The notes beneath the pieces are model-generated. The model made no database searches and had not been told where the DNA came from. It saw nothing but the letters and a program-made list of their open reading frames with translations. Position numbers and translations under genes: made by a program. A stretch of 64,000 nucleotides of DNA from an uncultured Hyphomicrobiaceae bacterium (GTDB lineage Bacteria; Pseudomonadota; Alphaproteobacteria; Rhizobiales; CAMYJA01), in NCBI GenBank assembly GCA_947258705.1, contig CAMYJA010000007.1, positions 12,074-76,073 on the forward strand, written 5' to 3'. Below, one piece after another: positions 50,660 through 60,460 of this stretch; the stretch's first letter is position 1; every line of letters starts with the position of its first letter.

Positions 50660-51826
50660 TCAAGCCTTTTTGAAAGGCGAGTGAAGATTGAGCTCGGATT
50701 GCTCCATTTCCACATGGCTGCGTTCATGCTCCAGGTAATGGGCGACGGCCCGGCGGAAATCAGGATCTTTAATATAATGCGCGCTCATGGTGGTTTTCGG
50801 CAGATAGCCACGCGCAAGCTTGTGTCCGCCCTGGGCGCCCGCTTCAACATATTTCAGGCCGTGACGGATGGCGTAGTCAATTGCCTGGTAATAGCAGACC
50901 TCGAAATGCAGGCATTTATGGTCTTCCCTGCAGCCCCAATAGCGACCAAAAAGCGTATCCCCGCCGATAAAATTCAAGGCGCCGGCAATATGTTTCCCCT
51001 CTCTTCGGGCCAGGATCAGGAGTACATGTGCGGGCATTGTTTGCGAGATGCTGGAAAAGAAGCTGCGATTGAGATAGGGATCGCCCCATTTGCGCGCGCC
51101 CGTGTCCATGTAAAACGCGAAAAATGCGTCCCAATGCGCTTCGCTTATCTCACCTCCGCTGACGCATTCGATCTCGATATCGTTCGACAGCGCTGTTTTT
51201 CGTTCCTTTTTGACCGCCTTACGTTTCCTCGATGAAAGCTGGTCCAGATAATCGTCGAAAGTGGCATAGCCCTCGTTCCGCCAATGGAATTGCTGATCGG
51301 TACGCAGCAGAAACCCCTGTGCGCCCAACTCGCGCCATTCACCCTCGCTGAGGAAATTTATATGAAAGGACGACGCGCCCGCGCGCTCCGTCAGCTCGAT
51401 TGCGGCACTGACCAGGAGGCGCTGCGCCTTTTCGGCGCCGACTCCAGCGCCGACAAGAAACCGCCGGCCGGTGACCGGCGTGAAGGGTACGGCGCTCAGA
51501 AGTTTCGGATAATAACGGCCGCCGGCGCGGAGATAGGCATCGGCCCAGCCATGATCGAACACGAACTCCCCCTGGCTGTGGGATTTCATATAAACCGGCA
51601 TGCATCCGCGTATGACACCTGTCTCATCCTCGAGGACCAGATGTTGCGGGGCCCAACCGGTCCCCTCACCGACGCAGCCTGTATCTTCGAGCGCTTTCAG
51701 GAATTCGTGCGCGATAAACGGATTGGCCGGCTCGCCCTCGGGATTTGCCAGCGCATTCCAGGCCTCAGGCTTGATTGCGGAAATCTCCTGCTCCAGCCGA
51801 ACAATATATTTGTCGCTATCACCCAT
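50660..51826 (-). CDS. GNAT-like/COG3146 family protein
   Basis: WNALANPEGEPANPFIAHEFLKALEDTGCVGEGTGWAPQHL; SHYI-type C-terminus FEVCYYQAIDYAIRHGLKYVEAGAQGGHKLARGYLP. Confidence 0.85.
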   Translation of the reverse strand: MGDSDKYIVRLEQEISAIKPEAWNALANPEGEPANPFIAHEFLKALEDTGCVGEGTGWAPQHLVLEDETGVIRGCMPVYMKSHSQGEFVFDHGWADAYLRAGGRYYPKLLSAVPFTPVTGRRFLVGAGVGAEKAQRLLVSAAIELTERAGASSFHINFLSEGEWRELGAQGFLLRTDQQFHWRNEGYATFDDYLDQLSSRKRKAVKKERKTALSNDIEIECVSGGEISEAHWDAFFAFYMDTGARKWGDPYLNRSFFSSISQTMPAHVLLILARREGKHIAGALNFIGGDTLFGRYWGCREDHKCLHFEVCYYQAIDYAIRHGLKYVEAGAQGGHKLARGYLPKTTMSAHYIKDPDFRRAVAHYLEHERSHVEMEQSELNLHSPFKKA

Positions 51827-51876
51827 TTATCACGCAAACAGCCTGCTTTTTCGAAACGCGTTACCGTTGGAGTTTT

Positions 51877-52662
51877 TCATGCGTGATCATAAACCATGGG
51901 GTCCGCTTGTGGACGCAATTTTTCAAATATCATCGCATCGGCCCACTTTGTCGCCAACGCCTCCTGCGCCTTCGTTCTAACCGTCCATGTGAAGAGCGGG
52001 CGGTCGAAGAATTTACGCGCTATGATTGGCGCCAATCTCGGCAGAGCGCGGATATCATAGGCGATGAAATCGGGCCGCGCGATGACACTGCTCAGGAGGT
52101 GGCGCAAGGCCAGACGCTTGAGCCGGCCCGGTATGGGAACGCCGCGGCGTCCGCCAAGACCGCCCGCGACCAGACCTTTTGGTATCCCGGGCGCCATGTG
52201 GCCGATGGCGCGGACGCTGTTGGGATTAAAGGACATGATCCCGATCGGCCCCTTATAATGCCGCACGGCACGGGCAATGGCGTCCTCGAACGGACCGGCT
52301 CCGCGCCAATCGCTTTTCACCTCGACGAGAAGGGGTGTTTTTCCGTCGACGATTTCAAGCAGTTCGCCAAGCCCCAGAATGCGATCTCCAGTCTCCTGCA
52401 TGGGGATGTTCTTGAGCTCGCTCAACGAATAATCGGCCACATGTCCCTCGCCTTGCGTGAGGCGGTGTAGGCGACGGTCATGAAAGACGACAGGGGCGCC
52501 ATTCCTTGCCGACTGGATATCGACCTCGATGCCGTAGCCGCTCTCGATCGCGGCGCACACGGCCGTTTCGGTGTTTTCGACTATTCCTTTCGACCTGTCA
52601 TGCAGGCCGCGATGGGCGATGGGCCTGATCAAATCGGCTGTGCACGACATGACCGGAGTCAT
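51877..52662 (-). CDS. glycerophosphodiester phosphodiesterase family protein
   Basis: PIAHRGLHDRSKGIVENTETAVCAAIESGYGIEVDIQ...VVFHDRRLHRLTQGEG. Confidence 0.9.
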   Translation of the reverse strand: MTPVMSCTADLIRPIAHRGLHDRSKGIVENTETAVCAAIESGYGIEVDIQSARNGAPVVFHDRRLHRLTQGEGHVADYSLSELKNIPMQETGDRILGLGELLEIVDGKTPLLVEVKSDWRGAGPFEDAIARAVRHYKGPIGIMSFNPNSVRAIGHMAPGIPKGLVAGGLGGRRGVPIPGRLKRLALRHLLSSVIARPDFIAYDIRALPRLAPIIARKFFDRPLFTWTVRTKAQEALATKWADAMIFEKLRPQADPMVYDHA

Positions 52663-53162
52663 TCATCATCGATATAGAACTGGAACAGCGCCTCAATCTC
52701 AACAGCCGCGCCAAACGGCAGGCTTGAAGCGCCCACCGCAATGCGCGTATGCCGTCCGTGTTTGCCCAGCACCTCCGCAATAAGATCAGAGGCACCGTTG
52801 ATGATTTTCGGGTGGTCGGTAAAACTGTTTGTCGAATTGACAAATCCACCAAGGCGAACGCACCGGGTAACCCTGTCGAAATCGCCCAGGGCGCTTTTCA
52901 CCTGGGCGAGAATATTGATGGCGCAGAGGCGTGCCGCGGCAATACCGTCCTCCACATCAATCCCCTGCCCCGGAGCACCCGTTCCCGCAGGCTCCGCCCC
53001 GAGCGTTCCGACATAGACGATTTTGCCGTCTTTCATCGGCAGTTGTCCGGAAATATAGAGATATTCTCCGCACAATTGAAATGGAACATAATTAGCAGCG
53101 GCTGCGGGAGCATCGGGCAAGGTGATGCCCATAGCTTGCAGTTGTGTCTCAATGGCGTCCAT
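52659..53162 (-). CDS. RidA family protein
   Basis: FQLCGEYLYISGQLPMKDGK...AARLCAINILAQVKSALGDFDRVTRCVRLGGFVNS. Confidence 0.9.
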   Translation of the reverse strand: MDAIETQLQAMGITLPDAPAAAANYVPFQLCGEYLYISGQLPMKDGKIVYVGTLGAEPAGTGAPGQGIDVEDGIAAARLCAINILAQVKSALGDFDRVTRCVRLGGFVNSTNSFTDHPKIINGASDLIAEVLGKHGRHTRIAVGASSLPFGAAVEIEALFQFYIDDE

Positions 53163-53366
53163 GACCCCACCTCCCCCTCGTTGAAGTTGTTTGATGCCAT
53201 TATTCTACGGTAAAGCAATGCCTTGCTCAAACCCAAATCATCCCTTAGGGTCTTTGCCACAGAACCCGTCCCAGTGGTCTCTTCAGACCACCAGCCATTG
53301 GTGGTTTTACTCCCCCCGAGATGGGCAAAACCTACATCTGGCTTTCAGGACCTGTTGGAGAACACG

Positions 53367-54245
53367 ATGAGATCAGCCCTGAAACTCACGACACGGACCG
53401 CGTCCGCATTTACCGTATCGGTCCTGTTCTGTACCAATTACACATTGCCGGCAGATGCGCTTACGCCAAGTAAGTCTCCCGAACTTGCTCCACACCGGGC
53501 CGTCTATGAAATGAGTCTGGGTAATGCCGACCGCACCTCGGGCGTTGCCGGTGTCAAGGGGCGGCTGGTGTTCGAATTCAACGGCAATGCATGTGACGGA
53601 TACACGCAGAACATGCGGTTCGTCACCGTGGTGATCGACCAGAAGGGCACATCGACGCTGACAGACCTTAGAAGTTCGAGCTGGGAAGACGGTGCGGGCA
53701 AGCGGTTTCGCTTTAATTCCCATCATTACCGGGACCGCAAGCTCAAGGAGTCGGTCAAGGGCGATGCCGTCCGCTCCGAGCGGGGAACCGAGGTTGAGGT
53801 GGCGCTTTCAAAACCCAAGGCACAAAAATTCAAGTTTTCCGACAATGTGCTCTTTCCCAATCAGCATTCCATTTCTGTCCTGAAACATGCCCTTTCAGGC
53901 GACCGGGTTTTGCAGGCCCGCATTTATGACGGTTCGGACAAGGGTGAGAAAGTTTTCGACACAACGACGATCATCGGAAAATTACAGCTGTCCGGATCGA
54001 AGCAATTACCGAACAGCATCGCAAATCTGGCGCGCCTCAAATCCATGCCGTCATGGCCTATTGCCATCAGCTATTTTGAGATTGGCCAGAGTGCCAGCCG
54101 GGGCGAGGAATTGCCGGTGTATGAACTGGCGTTCCGCATTTATGCCAATGGGGTGAGCAGGAATCTTCTGATTAATTATGGGGATTTCTCAATCCGCGGC
54201 GTATTGAAGGAAATCGAATTCTTCAAAGCGGATGTGTGCGAATAA
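53367..54245 (+). CDS. EipB/DUF1849 family periplasmic protein
   Basis: Signal peptide; LAPHRAVYEMSLGNADRTSGVAGVKGRLVFEFNGNACDGYTQNMRFVT. Confidence 0.82.
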   Translation: MRSALKLTTRTASAFTVSVLFCTNYTLPADALTPSKSPELAPHRAVYEMSLGNADRTSGVAGVKGRLVFEFNGNACDGYTQNMRFVTVVIDQKGTSTLTDLRSSSWEDGAGKRFRFNSHHYRDRKLKESVKGDAVRSERGTEVEVALSKPKAQKFKFSDNVLFPNQHSISVLKHALSGDRVLQARIYDGSDKGEKVFDTTTIIGKLQLSGSKQLPNSIANLARLKSMPSWPIAISYFEIGQSASRGEELPVYELAFRIYANGVSRNLLINYGDFSIRGVLKEIEFFKADVCE

Positions 54246-54256
54246 TTCAAAAAATT

Positions 54257-54289
54257 GAGGAGCAGGCCGTCGAGCCTGCTCCTCTGTCT
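54257..54289 (+). terminator. putative stem-loop terminator after the DUF1849 gene
   Basis: GAGGAGCAGGC-cgtcga-GCCTGCTCCTC; weak T-run. Confidence 0.6.
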
Positions 54290-54309
54290 CATCTTGTTTG
54301 CTATTCAGC

Positions 54310-54846
54310 TTAACGGCGCGCGTATCCGCGGCGAACGATCACACATGAAGCGTGCGGATTACGACCATGGGCCTGGCGGTCATAAAGCCTGTTCTCGCAC
54401 CGGTTCATGGCTTTACGGCAGGCGCGACGTCCATATGCCTTTGCACGGGTCACGGGGATCCGGCGGCCATATCCATGGCGGCGTTTGGCGACGGCGACAC
54501 ATAGTTTGCCAACACCGCGATGGCGGAAGTGGTCACGTCTGCCCGACCAGCGGTTCCTGCGAGAATCGCGCGGCGCAACATAATGGTCGCGATAGCGATA
54601 ATGATTGCGCTGGCTTGCCGCAGCGGCGACCGCAACCGCGCCCAGAGCCCTGACAATTTTCTTGATATTCTTTTTCTTCTTCTTGCGCAGCTTGGGGGCG
54701 CGATGGTTTGCAACCGGTCCGTGATGCTCGACAGCGTTGCGTGCATGCCGCTTGCCTTTATCGAGGCGTTTCGCCGAGGCAATGTCGGCGGTCGCAAACG
54801 AGCCGACCGCTAAAATGGCTGCTGCAAGTCCTAATTTCGAAAACAT
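54310..54846 (-). CDS. secreted highly basic hypothetical protein
   Basis: Signal peptide MFSKLGLAAAILAVGSFATADIASA; Arg/Lys/His-rich mature region. Confidence 0.55.
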   Translation of the reverse strand: MFSKLGLAAAILAVGSFATADIASAKRLDKGKRHARNAVEHHGPVANHRAPKLRKKKKKNIKKIVRALGAVAVAAAASQRNHYRYRDHYVAPRDSRRNRWSGRRDHFRHRGVGKLCVAVAKRRHGYGRRIPVTRAKAYGRRACRKAMNRCENRLYDRQAHGRNPHASCVIVRRGYARR

Positions 54847-55079
54847 GGCAGTGCTCCTTGTTGTGGTTATCCAAATTCACTTCACGAAACGGATAATCGA
54901 GCATTGCCATTGAATGGTCCTTGAACGTGGCCTTCACACTGCGTTCATGTTTAAATAGTTGTTTAATTACAATAAGATATGGGGTTATTTTTCTTTGTTC
55001 TTTATGACCGGACATATGCATAAAACGTCCGGTGGAGCGGCTTTTGTTGCTCAAAAGGCCACTCAACTCCATGCATTCG

Positions 55080-56504
55080 TCAGGCTGAGACATTGAACCA
55101 GGTAAACATGCCGGACGCCGCATGCGACAGGATGTGGCAGTGCAATGCCCATTTGCCGGGATTGTCGGCGACAAAGGCGATGGATACTTTTTCGTTCCGT
55201 CTGACAAGTTCCGTATCACGCCAGGGCGCGTCGTTCACCGGTTTGTCGTTTCTGCGCACGACCTTGAAATGATGGCCATGCATATGCATGGGGTGGGGCC
55301 AGGCGGTGCGGTTGATCAGGTCGACGATAACCGTCTGTCCCTTTTTCACGTCAAAGAGCGGTTTCTCGGTCATTCCCACCTGGCCGTTGAAGGCCCAGAC
55401 CTGACCGGCGCCTACAAGCTGCCGGATATCCATATTCTCGCCCTTATAGGTCGCGTTCCGCATGCCGCCCATGGCGCCACCTTCCATCACCATTTCATAC
55501 CTTTCCACATTGTCGAGCGGCAACGCGTCAGGCAGCGGGTTGGGCGGCAGGTTGATGGGCTCGCGCCTGTGCGGCAGCTTCGCCTCACCCTCCGCAATAT
55601 TGAGAGAAGTCAGGGGCACCGGAAAATCCTGTGACACTTCGTCAAGAAACACCGTTTCCCCCGGGGAGCCTTCAACATTGATATCGAGATCGACCCGCTG
55701 CGCCGACGCCAGGGTTATCAATTTTCTGGTAGCGCCAATATGCGTTGCCGGTTGTCCGTCGATTGCGATCACCGAGGCTTTCCAATTGCCCAATATCAAG
55801 TTGAGAGTGCGGGCATTGCAGCAATTGACGAGCCGTAAACGCAGGCGCTCATTTTTTCCGACTGTATAGGCCGGCCTGTATTGGCCGTTAACCGTGGGCC
55901 AGTTGCCCAGGCGCCCTCCGTGGGACATCTCACCCATGTGTCCCAGGCTTTCTTCATGGATCTGGCCATCATTATCAAGTCTCCAGTCATCGATGACCAT
56001 GAGCAAATCGCGGTCGAATCCGGGGGATGTTTTTTCCTCGACAATGAGCGCACCATAGAGACCGCGCGCCACCTGTTCCCATGTCCGCTCGTGAGAGTGG
56101 TACCAGAATGTTCCGGCATCGGGCGCACGGAATACATAATCGAAGCTTGCACCGGGCGGTACCGGTTTTTGGGTCAGGCCGGGAACGCCATCCATGGCGT
56201 TGTCGCTGCGCAAGCCGTGCCAGTGGATGGTTGTCGGTTGCGGCAGTTTATTGACCAGACGGACCTTGACCAGCTCGTCTTGTTTGACGCGAATTTCGGG
56301 CCCCGGCGACATGCCCTGATAGGACCAGATTTTGGTGGGCAGCTTGTCCACTCCCCTCAGCTTGGCCTCGCCGGGTCTGGCTTCGAGTACAAGAAAGCCA
56401 TCCTCCCTCCCCTTGGCGCCGGCGGGCGTCATGGAACCTGGAGCCGTCAAAAATGCGCTGCCTGCAATGGCGGCAGTACCTTGCAAAAATTTACGTCGTT
56501 CCAT
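55080..56504 (-). CDS. multicopper oxidase (laccase-like, Tat signal)
   Basis: MERRKFLQGTAAIAGSAFL; TIHWHGL, FWYHSHERT, HPMHMHGHHF, ALHCHILSHAASGM. Confidence 0.93.
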   Translation of the reverse strand: MERRKFLQGTAAIAGSAFLTAPGSMTPAGAKGREDGFLVLEARPGEAKLRGVDKLPTKIWSYQGMSPGPEIRVKQDELVKVRLVNKLPQPTTIHWHGLRSDNAMDGVPGLTQKPVPPGASFDYVFRAPDAGTFWYHSHERTWEQVARGLYGALIVEEKTSPGFDRDLLMVIDDWRLDNDGQIHEESLGHMGEMSHGGRLGNWPTVNGQYRPAYTVGKNERLRLRLVNCCNARTLNLILGNWKASVIAIDGQPATHIGATRKLITLASAQRVDLDINVEGSPGETVFLDEVSQDFPVPLTSLNIAEGEAKLPHRREPINLPPNPLPDALPLDNVERYEMVMEGGAMGGMRNATYKGENMDIRQLVGAGQVWAFNGQVGMTEKPLFDVKKGQTVIVDLINRTAWPHPMHMHGHHFKVVRRNDKPVNDAPWRDTELVRRNEKVSIAFVADNPGKWALHCHILSHAASGMFTWFNVSA

Positions 56505-56614
56505 TACTCTTCAAATTGCCTTTCCATAGAAATGCTGCAATCGCGTATGGTATAATGGCGTTAAGTTGCATGACAAAAAAACACGTCCCTGCCTGCACAT
56601 GAACACAAGCGTTC

Positions 56615-56649
56615 AGTATTGACCTTCCTCCAACAGGAAGGTCAATACT
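56615..56649. promoter_or_regulatory. perfect palindromic MerR/CueR-type promoter-operator
   Basis: AGTATTGACCTTCCT-CCAAC-AGGAAGGTCAATACT; TTGACC -35 and AATACT -10 separated by 19 bp on both strands. Confidence 0.75.
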
Positions 56650-56697
56650 GCCGTCCGATCGACCAGACAGACTTTATCAGCCGCGAAGGAAAAAAGC

Positions 56698-57189
56698 ATG
56701 ATCGTCAACCGGTATTATCATTGGAAACGCGCCGCCGTGAATGGGCTCGGATTGCTAGCAGTCCTGGTTATCTCTTTTGGCACGGCCTGGACCATCCTTC
56801 CCTCAAGCAGTAAGGCCGAGGACATCAAGGTTTTCAAGAACAGCGGTTGCCAGTGTTGCGCGCGGTGGGCCGCGCAATTGCGCGCCAAAGGACATCATGT
56901 CACTGAAAAAGGCGTCCTTAACATGGATGCGATCAAGAAAATGTACAATGTGCCGGAGAAATTCGAGGGATGCCACACCGCACTCGTCGGCGGTTATGTC
57001 ATCGAAGGGCATGTCCCGTTAAGGGAGATCGAGCGGCTATTGAGAGAGCGCCCCGATGCCAAAGGCCTGGCCGTGGCCGGCATGCCCATGGGCTCGCCCG
57101 GAATGGAAGTCCCGGGCGAAAAACCAGATTCCTATGACGTCCTTCTATTAAAAAAGGACGGCACTTCGGAAGTGTATGCCAAATATTGA
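56698..57189 (+). CDS. DUF411 domain protein
   Basis: IKVFKNSGCQCCARWAAQLRAKGHHV...VPEKFEGCHTALVGGYVIEGHVPLREIERLL. Confidence 0.88.
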   Translation: MIVNRYYHWKRAAVNGLGLLAVLVISFGTAWTILPSSSKAEDIKVFKNSGCQCCARWAAQLRAKGHHVTEKGVLNMDAIKKMYNVPEKFEGCHTALVGGYVIEGHVPLREIERLLRERPDAKGLAVAGMPMGSPGMEVPGEKPDSYDVLLLKKDGTSEVYAKY

Positions 57190-57215
57190 AGCATGAGCGG
57201 CTGCCGGTATGGGGA

Positions 57216-57845
57216 TCAGGCCGCTGCCGAACGTTCCTCCGGCCAGGGCTCACGCCAGGCGTCGATTGCGCTGATCGTCCCGTACCAGCGCTGTAATTCA
57301 GAGCAGCCGTCGAGGGGAATATTTGCTTCCTCGGCATGGGGGAGGAATGACGCAATAGCAAAATCGGCAATGGTCAGGCTATCGCCCAGTATATAGCTTT
57401 TCCCATGCAAATGGTCGTCGAGCACGGTCGCGAATTGCTTGAAATATCCGGTCGCGTCGTCAATTTCGGATTGCACCGGATCGCCAAGACCGAATTTGGG
57501 TTTGATGACATTCTCGAAAAAAATCCGGCTGGCGTGACGTGAAAAATGTGCGGTATCCCAATTGAGCCACTTCATCACCTGTATCTGCTTGACCGGATCA
57601 GACGGCCACATGTCGGAACCGGCCTTGTAGGCCAGATAGGCCATGATTGCGTGGCTCTCCCATAATTTGACATCGCCGTCCTCAAGCGCCGGCACCCTGC
57701 CATTGGGATTGACGGCCAAAAAGTCCGGATTCTTTTGCTGACCCTCGGCAATATTGACATGGACATATTCAACGGGCGAATTCAGGTGTTTCGCGACGGC
57801 GCAGGGCTTATGGGAGTTCGGCGTTTCGAAGAAAAAAAGTTTCAT
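57216..57845 (-). CDS. glutathione S-transferase family protein
   Basis: MKLFFFETPNSHKPCAVAKHLNSPVEYVHVNIAEGQQKNPDFLAVNPNGRVPALEDGDVKLWESHAIMAYLA. Confidence 0.9.
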   Translation of the reverse strand: MKLFFFETPNSHKPCAVAKHLNSPVEYVHVNIAEGQQKNPDFLAVNPNGRVPALEDGDVKLWESHAIMAYLAYKAGSDMWPSDPVKQIQVMKWLNWDTAHFSRHASRIFFENVIKPKFGLGDPVQSEIDDATGYFKQFATVLDDHLHGKSYILGDSLTIADFAIASFLPHAEEANIPLDGCSELQRWYGTISAIDAWREPWPEERSAAA

Positions 57846-57892
57846 GACGGTCTCCTCAAAATTGGAATGAGAGAGAAGACTAGGTCCAATAT

Positions 57893-57916
57893 AAAATATG
57901 TTAAAGAACATATTTT
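57893..57916. promoter_or_regulatory. candidate TetR operator in the divergent GST/TetR intergenic region
   Basis: AAAATATGTT-AAAG-AACATATTTT, 10-bp perfect arms. Confidence 0.65.
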
Positions 57917-57957
57917 TCAGCTGGTATAGGATGACGAAAACCGCTGGAGGATAACAA

Positions 57958-58548
57958 ATGCCCTATGTTCCCGAACACAAGAAACGCACCCGCGCACGCA
58001 TACTGGAATGCGCCCGTCATCTTTTTAACCGACGCGGATTCACCGACGTGTCTATCGATGAAATAATGGCTTCGGCAGGTCTCACGCGCGGCGGCTTTTA
58101 CAATCACTTCAATACAAAGGAGGACCTTTACGCCGAATCCCTCCTGGCCTATGCGGAAAGCAATATGGTCAAAAGCATGAACGACGTGGCAGACGAAAAC
58201 GATCTGGCGTGGCATATCATCGATCAGTATATCTCGCGCCAGCATCTCGAAAATCTAGACGATCACTGCCCGCTCATGGCCCTACCATCAGACGTCGCCC
58301 GTGCCGGCCCTCAGGCCAGAGCAGCCTATCAGAAACTTCTCGAAGCCCTCGTCGGTGTTTTTGAAATAAACCTCGCGCAGACAAATGGCGCCTCTCCACG
58401 CCAGCAAGCGTTGGCAATCGCGACGACCTGCGTCGGCGCAATGGTGCTGACACGAACAATCGACGATCAGGAACTGGAAGAAGAAATCTGCAAAGCCGCA
58501 CGCGTCTCTGCGGGCGCGGCGATGGGCAAGGTTCCGCAGGATGCCTAG
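57958..58548 (+). CDS. TetR family regulator
   Basis: KKRTRARILECARHLFNRRGFTDVSIDEIMASAGLTRGGFYNHFNTKEDLYAESL. Confidence 0.92.
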   Translation: MPYVPEHKKRTRARILECARHLFNRRGFTDVSIDEIMASAGLTRGGFYNHFNTKEDLYAESLLAYAESNMVKSMNDVADENDLAWHIIDQYISRQHLENLDDHCPLMALPSDVARAGPQARAAYQKLLEALVGVFEINLAQTNGASPRQQALAIATTCVGAMVLTRTIDDQELEEEICKAARVSAGAAMGKVPQDA

Positions 58549-58585
58549 CCTGCCGCGCTTTTCGTTCGAGGCTGTTTAAGCCGCC

Positions 58586-59497
58586 TCAAACAACCTCATC
58601 CAACCGCCACAACCTTGCCGCGCCACGAGTTCCGCTCATGTCTCCATGACGGGGTGGCCGGATGTCGATGGCGGGCGCGTCCGCGAAAATATGAGGCGCC
58701 ATCAGATCCGGCAAACGGTCGTAAAGATGAGTGAGGTTTGAAAGTCCCCCACCCAGGACTATCCGCTCCGGATCGAAAACATTCACCACAGCGGCTATGC
58801 CGCGCGCCAGGCGGCCGGAGTGGCGGCCGATCGTCGCCTGCGCCTCCTTGTCGCCTAGTTGCGCCCGTTCGGCGATCGTTTCCACGCTCGCCTGTTCACC
58901 CGTATGGCGTTCATGATCGCCAGCTAGTCCAGGCCCAGAAACCCATGTTTCCATGCAGCCCCGCCGGCCACACCAACATTCCGGCCCCGGAAACTCAAAC
59001 GCCTCCGCCCATGGCAGCGGATTATGCCCCCATTCCCCGCCAATGCGGTGCCGGCCGTCAACAACGCGCCCGTCATAAATGAGACCGCCACCGCAGCCGG
59101 TTCCGATGATGATGCCGAAAATCGATCCTGTCCCCGCCCCGGCGCCGTCGACAGCTTCCGACAGCGCGAAACAATTGGCATCATTGGCAAGCCGAAGCGG
59201 GCGCTCCAAATCGCGGGCCAGGTCGTTTTCGAAGGCCCGGCCGTTGAGCCATGTGGAATTGGCGTTCTGAACCAGCCCCGTATCGGGCGAGATCGAACCC
59301 GGCATCCCGATGCCGATATGAGCCGCCCCGCCCAGTTCATCCTCGATCTCTCCAGCGATGTTTTTCATGGCTTCGATTGTCGCGTGATAGTCGCCGCGCG
59401 GGGTGGGGCTGCGTTTTATGGACGTGAAGCGATCCTCTCCTTCAAGACCGATGGCCGCGATTTTGGTTCCGCCCAGATCAATTCCAATGCGTCGCAT
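58586..59497 (-). CDS. ROK family sugar kinase
   Basis: MRRIGIDLGGTKIAAIGLEG...GIIIGTGCGGGLIYDGRVVDGRHRIGGEWGHNPLPW...CWCGRRGCMETWVSG. Confidence 0.93.
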   Translation of the reverse strand: MRRIGIDLGGTKIAAIGLEGEDRFTSIKRSPTPRGDYHATIEAMKNIAGEIEDELGGAAHIGIGMPGSISPDTGLVQNANSTWLNGRAFENDLARDLERPLRLANDANCFALSEAVDGAGAGTGSIFGIIIGTGCGGGLIYDGRVVDGRHRIGGEWGHNPLPWAEAFEFPGPECWCGRRGCMETWVSGPGLAGDHERHTGEQASVETIAERAQLGDKEAQATIGRHSGRLARGIAAVVNVFDPERIVLGGGLSNLTHLYDRLPDLMAPHIFADAPAIDIRPPRHGDMSGTRGAARLWRLDEVV

Positions 59498-59501
59498 GGC
59501 C

Positions 59502-59792
59502 TTAATTCTTCCCGGCAGCCCGCAAAGCATACATCGCCGGCTTGATCAATTCGGGAGCTATTGCGCGTTCGGACGCAAACACGAGGAGCAATGATTCATC
59601 CTGCAGAAGATATTCGAGAATGGAGGCTAGAAAACCGGGTTCGCCCGCTGCTTCGCGCACGTCCGACGGTCCCAGGCCAGTCGCGGCGAGAAACTGTCCA
59701 ATCCGTTCAGGCTCCAGCACAAGAAAACTCAATCCCTCTATGGCCATCGCTTCGGCCTCTTCCACATTCAGCTTTTTCCTGCTTCGTCTCAT
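59502..59792 (-). CDS. DUF3572 family protein
   Basis: EEAEAMAIEGLSFLVLEPERIGQFLAATGLGPSDVREAAGEPGFLASILEYLLQDE. Confidence 0.8.
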   Translation of the reverse strand: MRRSRKKLNVEEAEAMAIEGLSFLVLEPERIGQFLAATGLGPSDVREAAGEPGFLASILEYLLQDESLLLVFASERAIAPELIKPAMYALRAAGKN

Positions 59793-60029
59793 AATTTGCC
59801 AACCATTTGAAGTAACTACTTTTTCCTGAGATCGCATTTTAACGACATTCTTAAAATGTTGGTTACCTGTTTCGCGTATGGTGACGGCTGTAAAATCATC
59901 ACTCGAATCAGTGCATGTATGTACGTTCAGTTACATTGACGTTACATCATTCCGGCGACACCTTTCAAAGGGTTCATGAGAGTCGAAGTATTTGGTGATA
60001 ATAAAAATCAGGCTGGAGACCAAATTCAA

Positions 60030-60401
60030 ATGACGAAAACCGTCATGATCGTCGAGGATAACGAACTGAACATGAAACTCTTTCATGATCTGCTCGATGC
60101 CCAAGGCTATCAGACCATCCTGATTCGAGATGGTATGGAAGCGCTCGCTACAGCCCGAAATCATAATCCCGATCTCATTCTTATGGATATTCAGCTGCCT
60201 GAAGTATCGGGTCTCGAAGTCACGAAATGGCTTAAGGAAGATGACGAGCTGCGCAATATCCCCGTTGTGGCAGTAACCGCTTTTGCCATGAAGGGGGATG
60301 AAGAACGGATCAGAGATGGTGGGTGCGAAGCCTATATCGCCAAACCGATCTCGGTTGCCGGATTTCTCGATACAGTGCGCCATTATCTGGGCGAAGCGTA
60401 A
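60030..60401 (+). CDS. divK: single-domain response regulator DivK
   Basis: [28 protein letters not shown]...[21 protein letters not shown]; followed by pleD. Confidence 0.88.
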   Translation: MTKTVMIVEDNELNMKLFHDLLDAQGYQTILIRDGMEALATARNHNPDLILMDIQLPEVSGLEVTKWLKEDDELRNIPVVAVTAFAMKGDEERIRDGGCEAYIAKPISVAGFLDTVRHYLGEA

Positions 60402-60460
60402 AATTAATGATCGGCTAGGCGTTTGATGTGTAAGCGGGTAGTAGTGCAGGGGGGCAGTCA

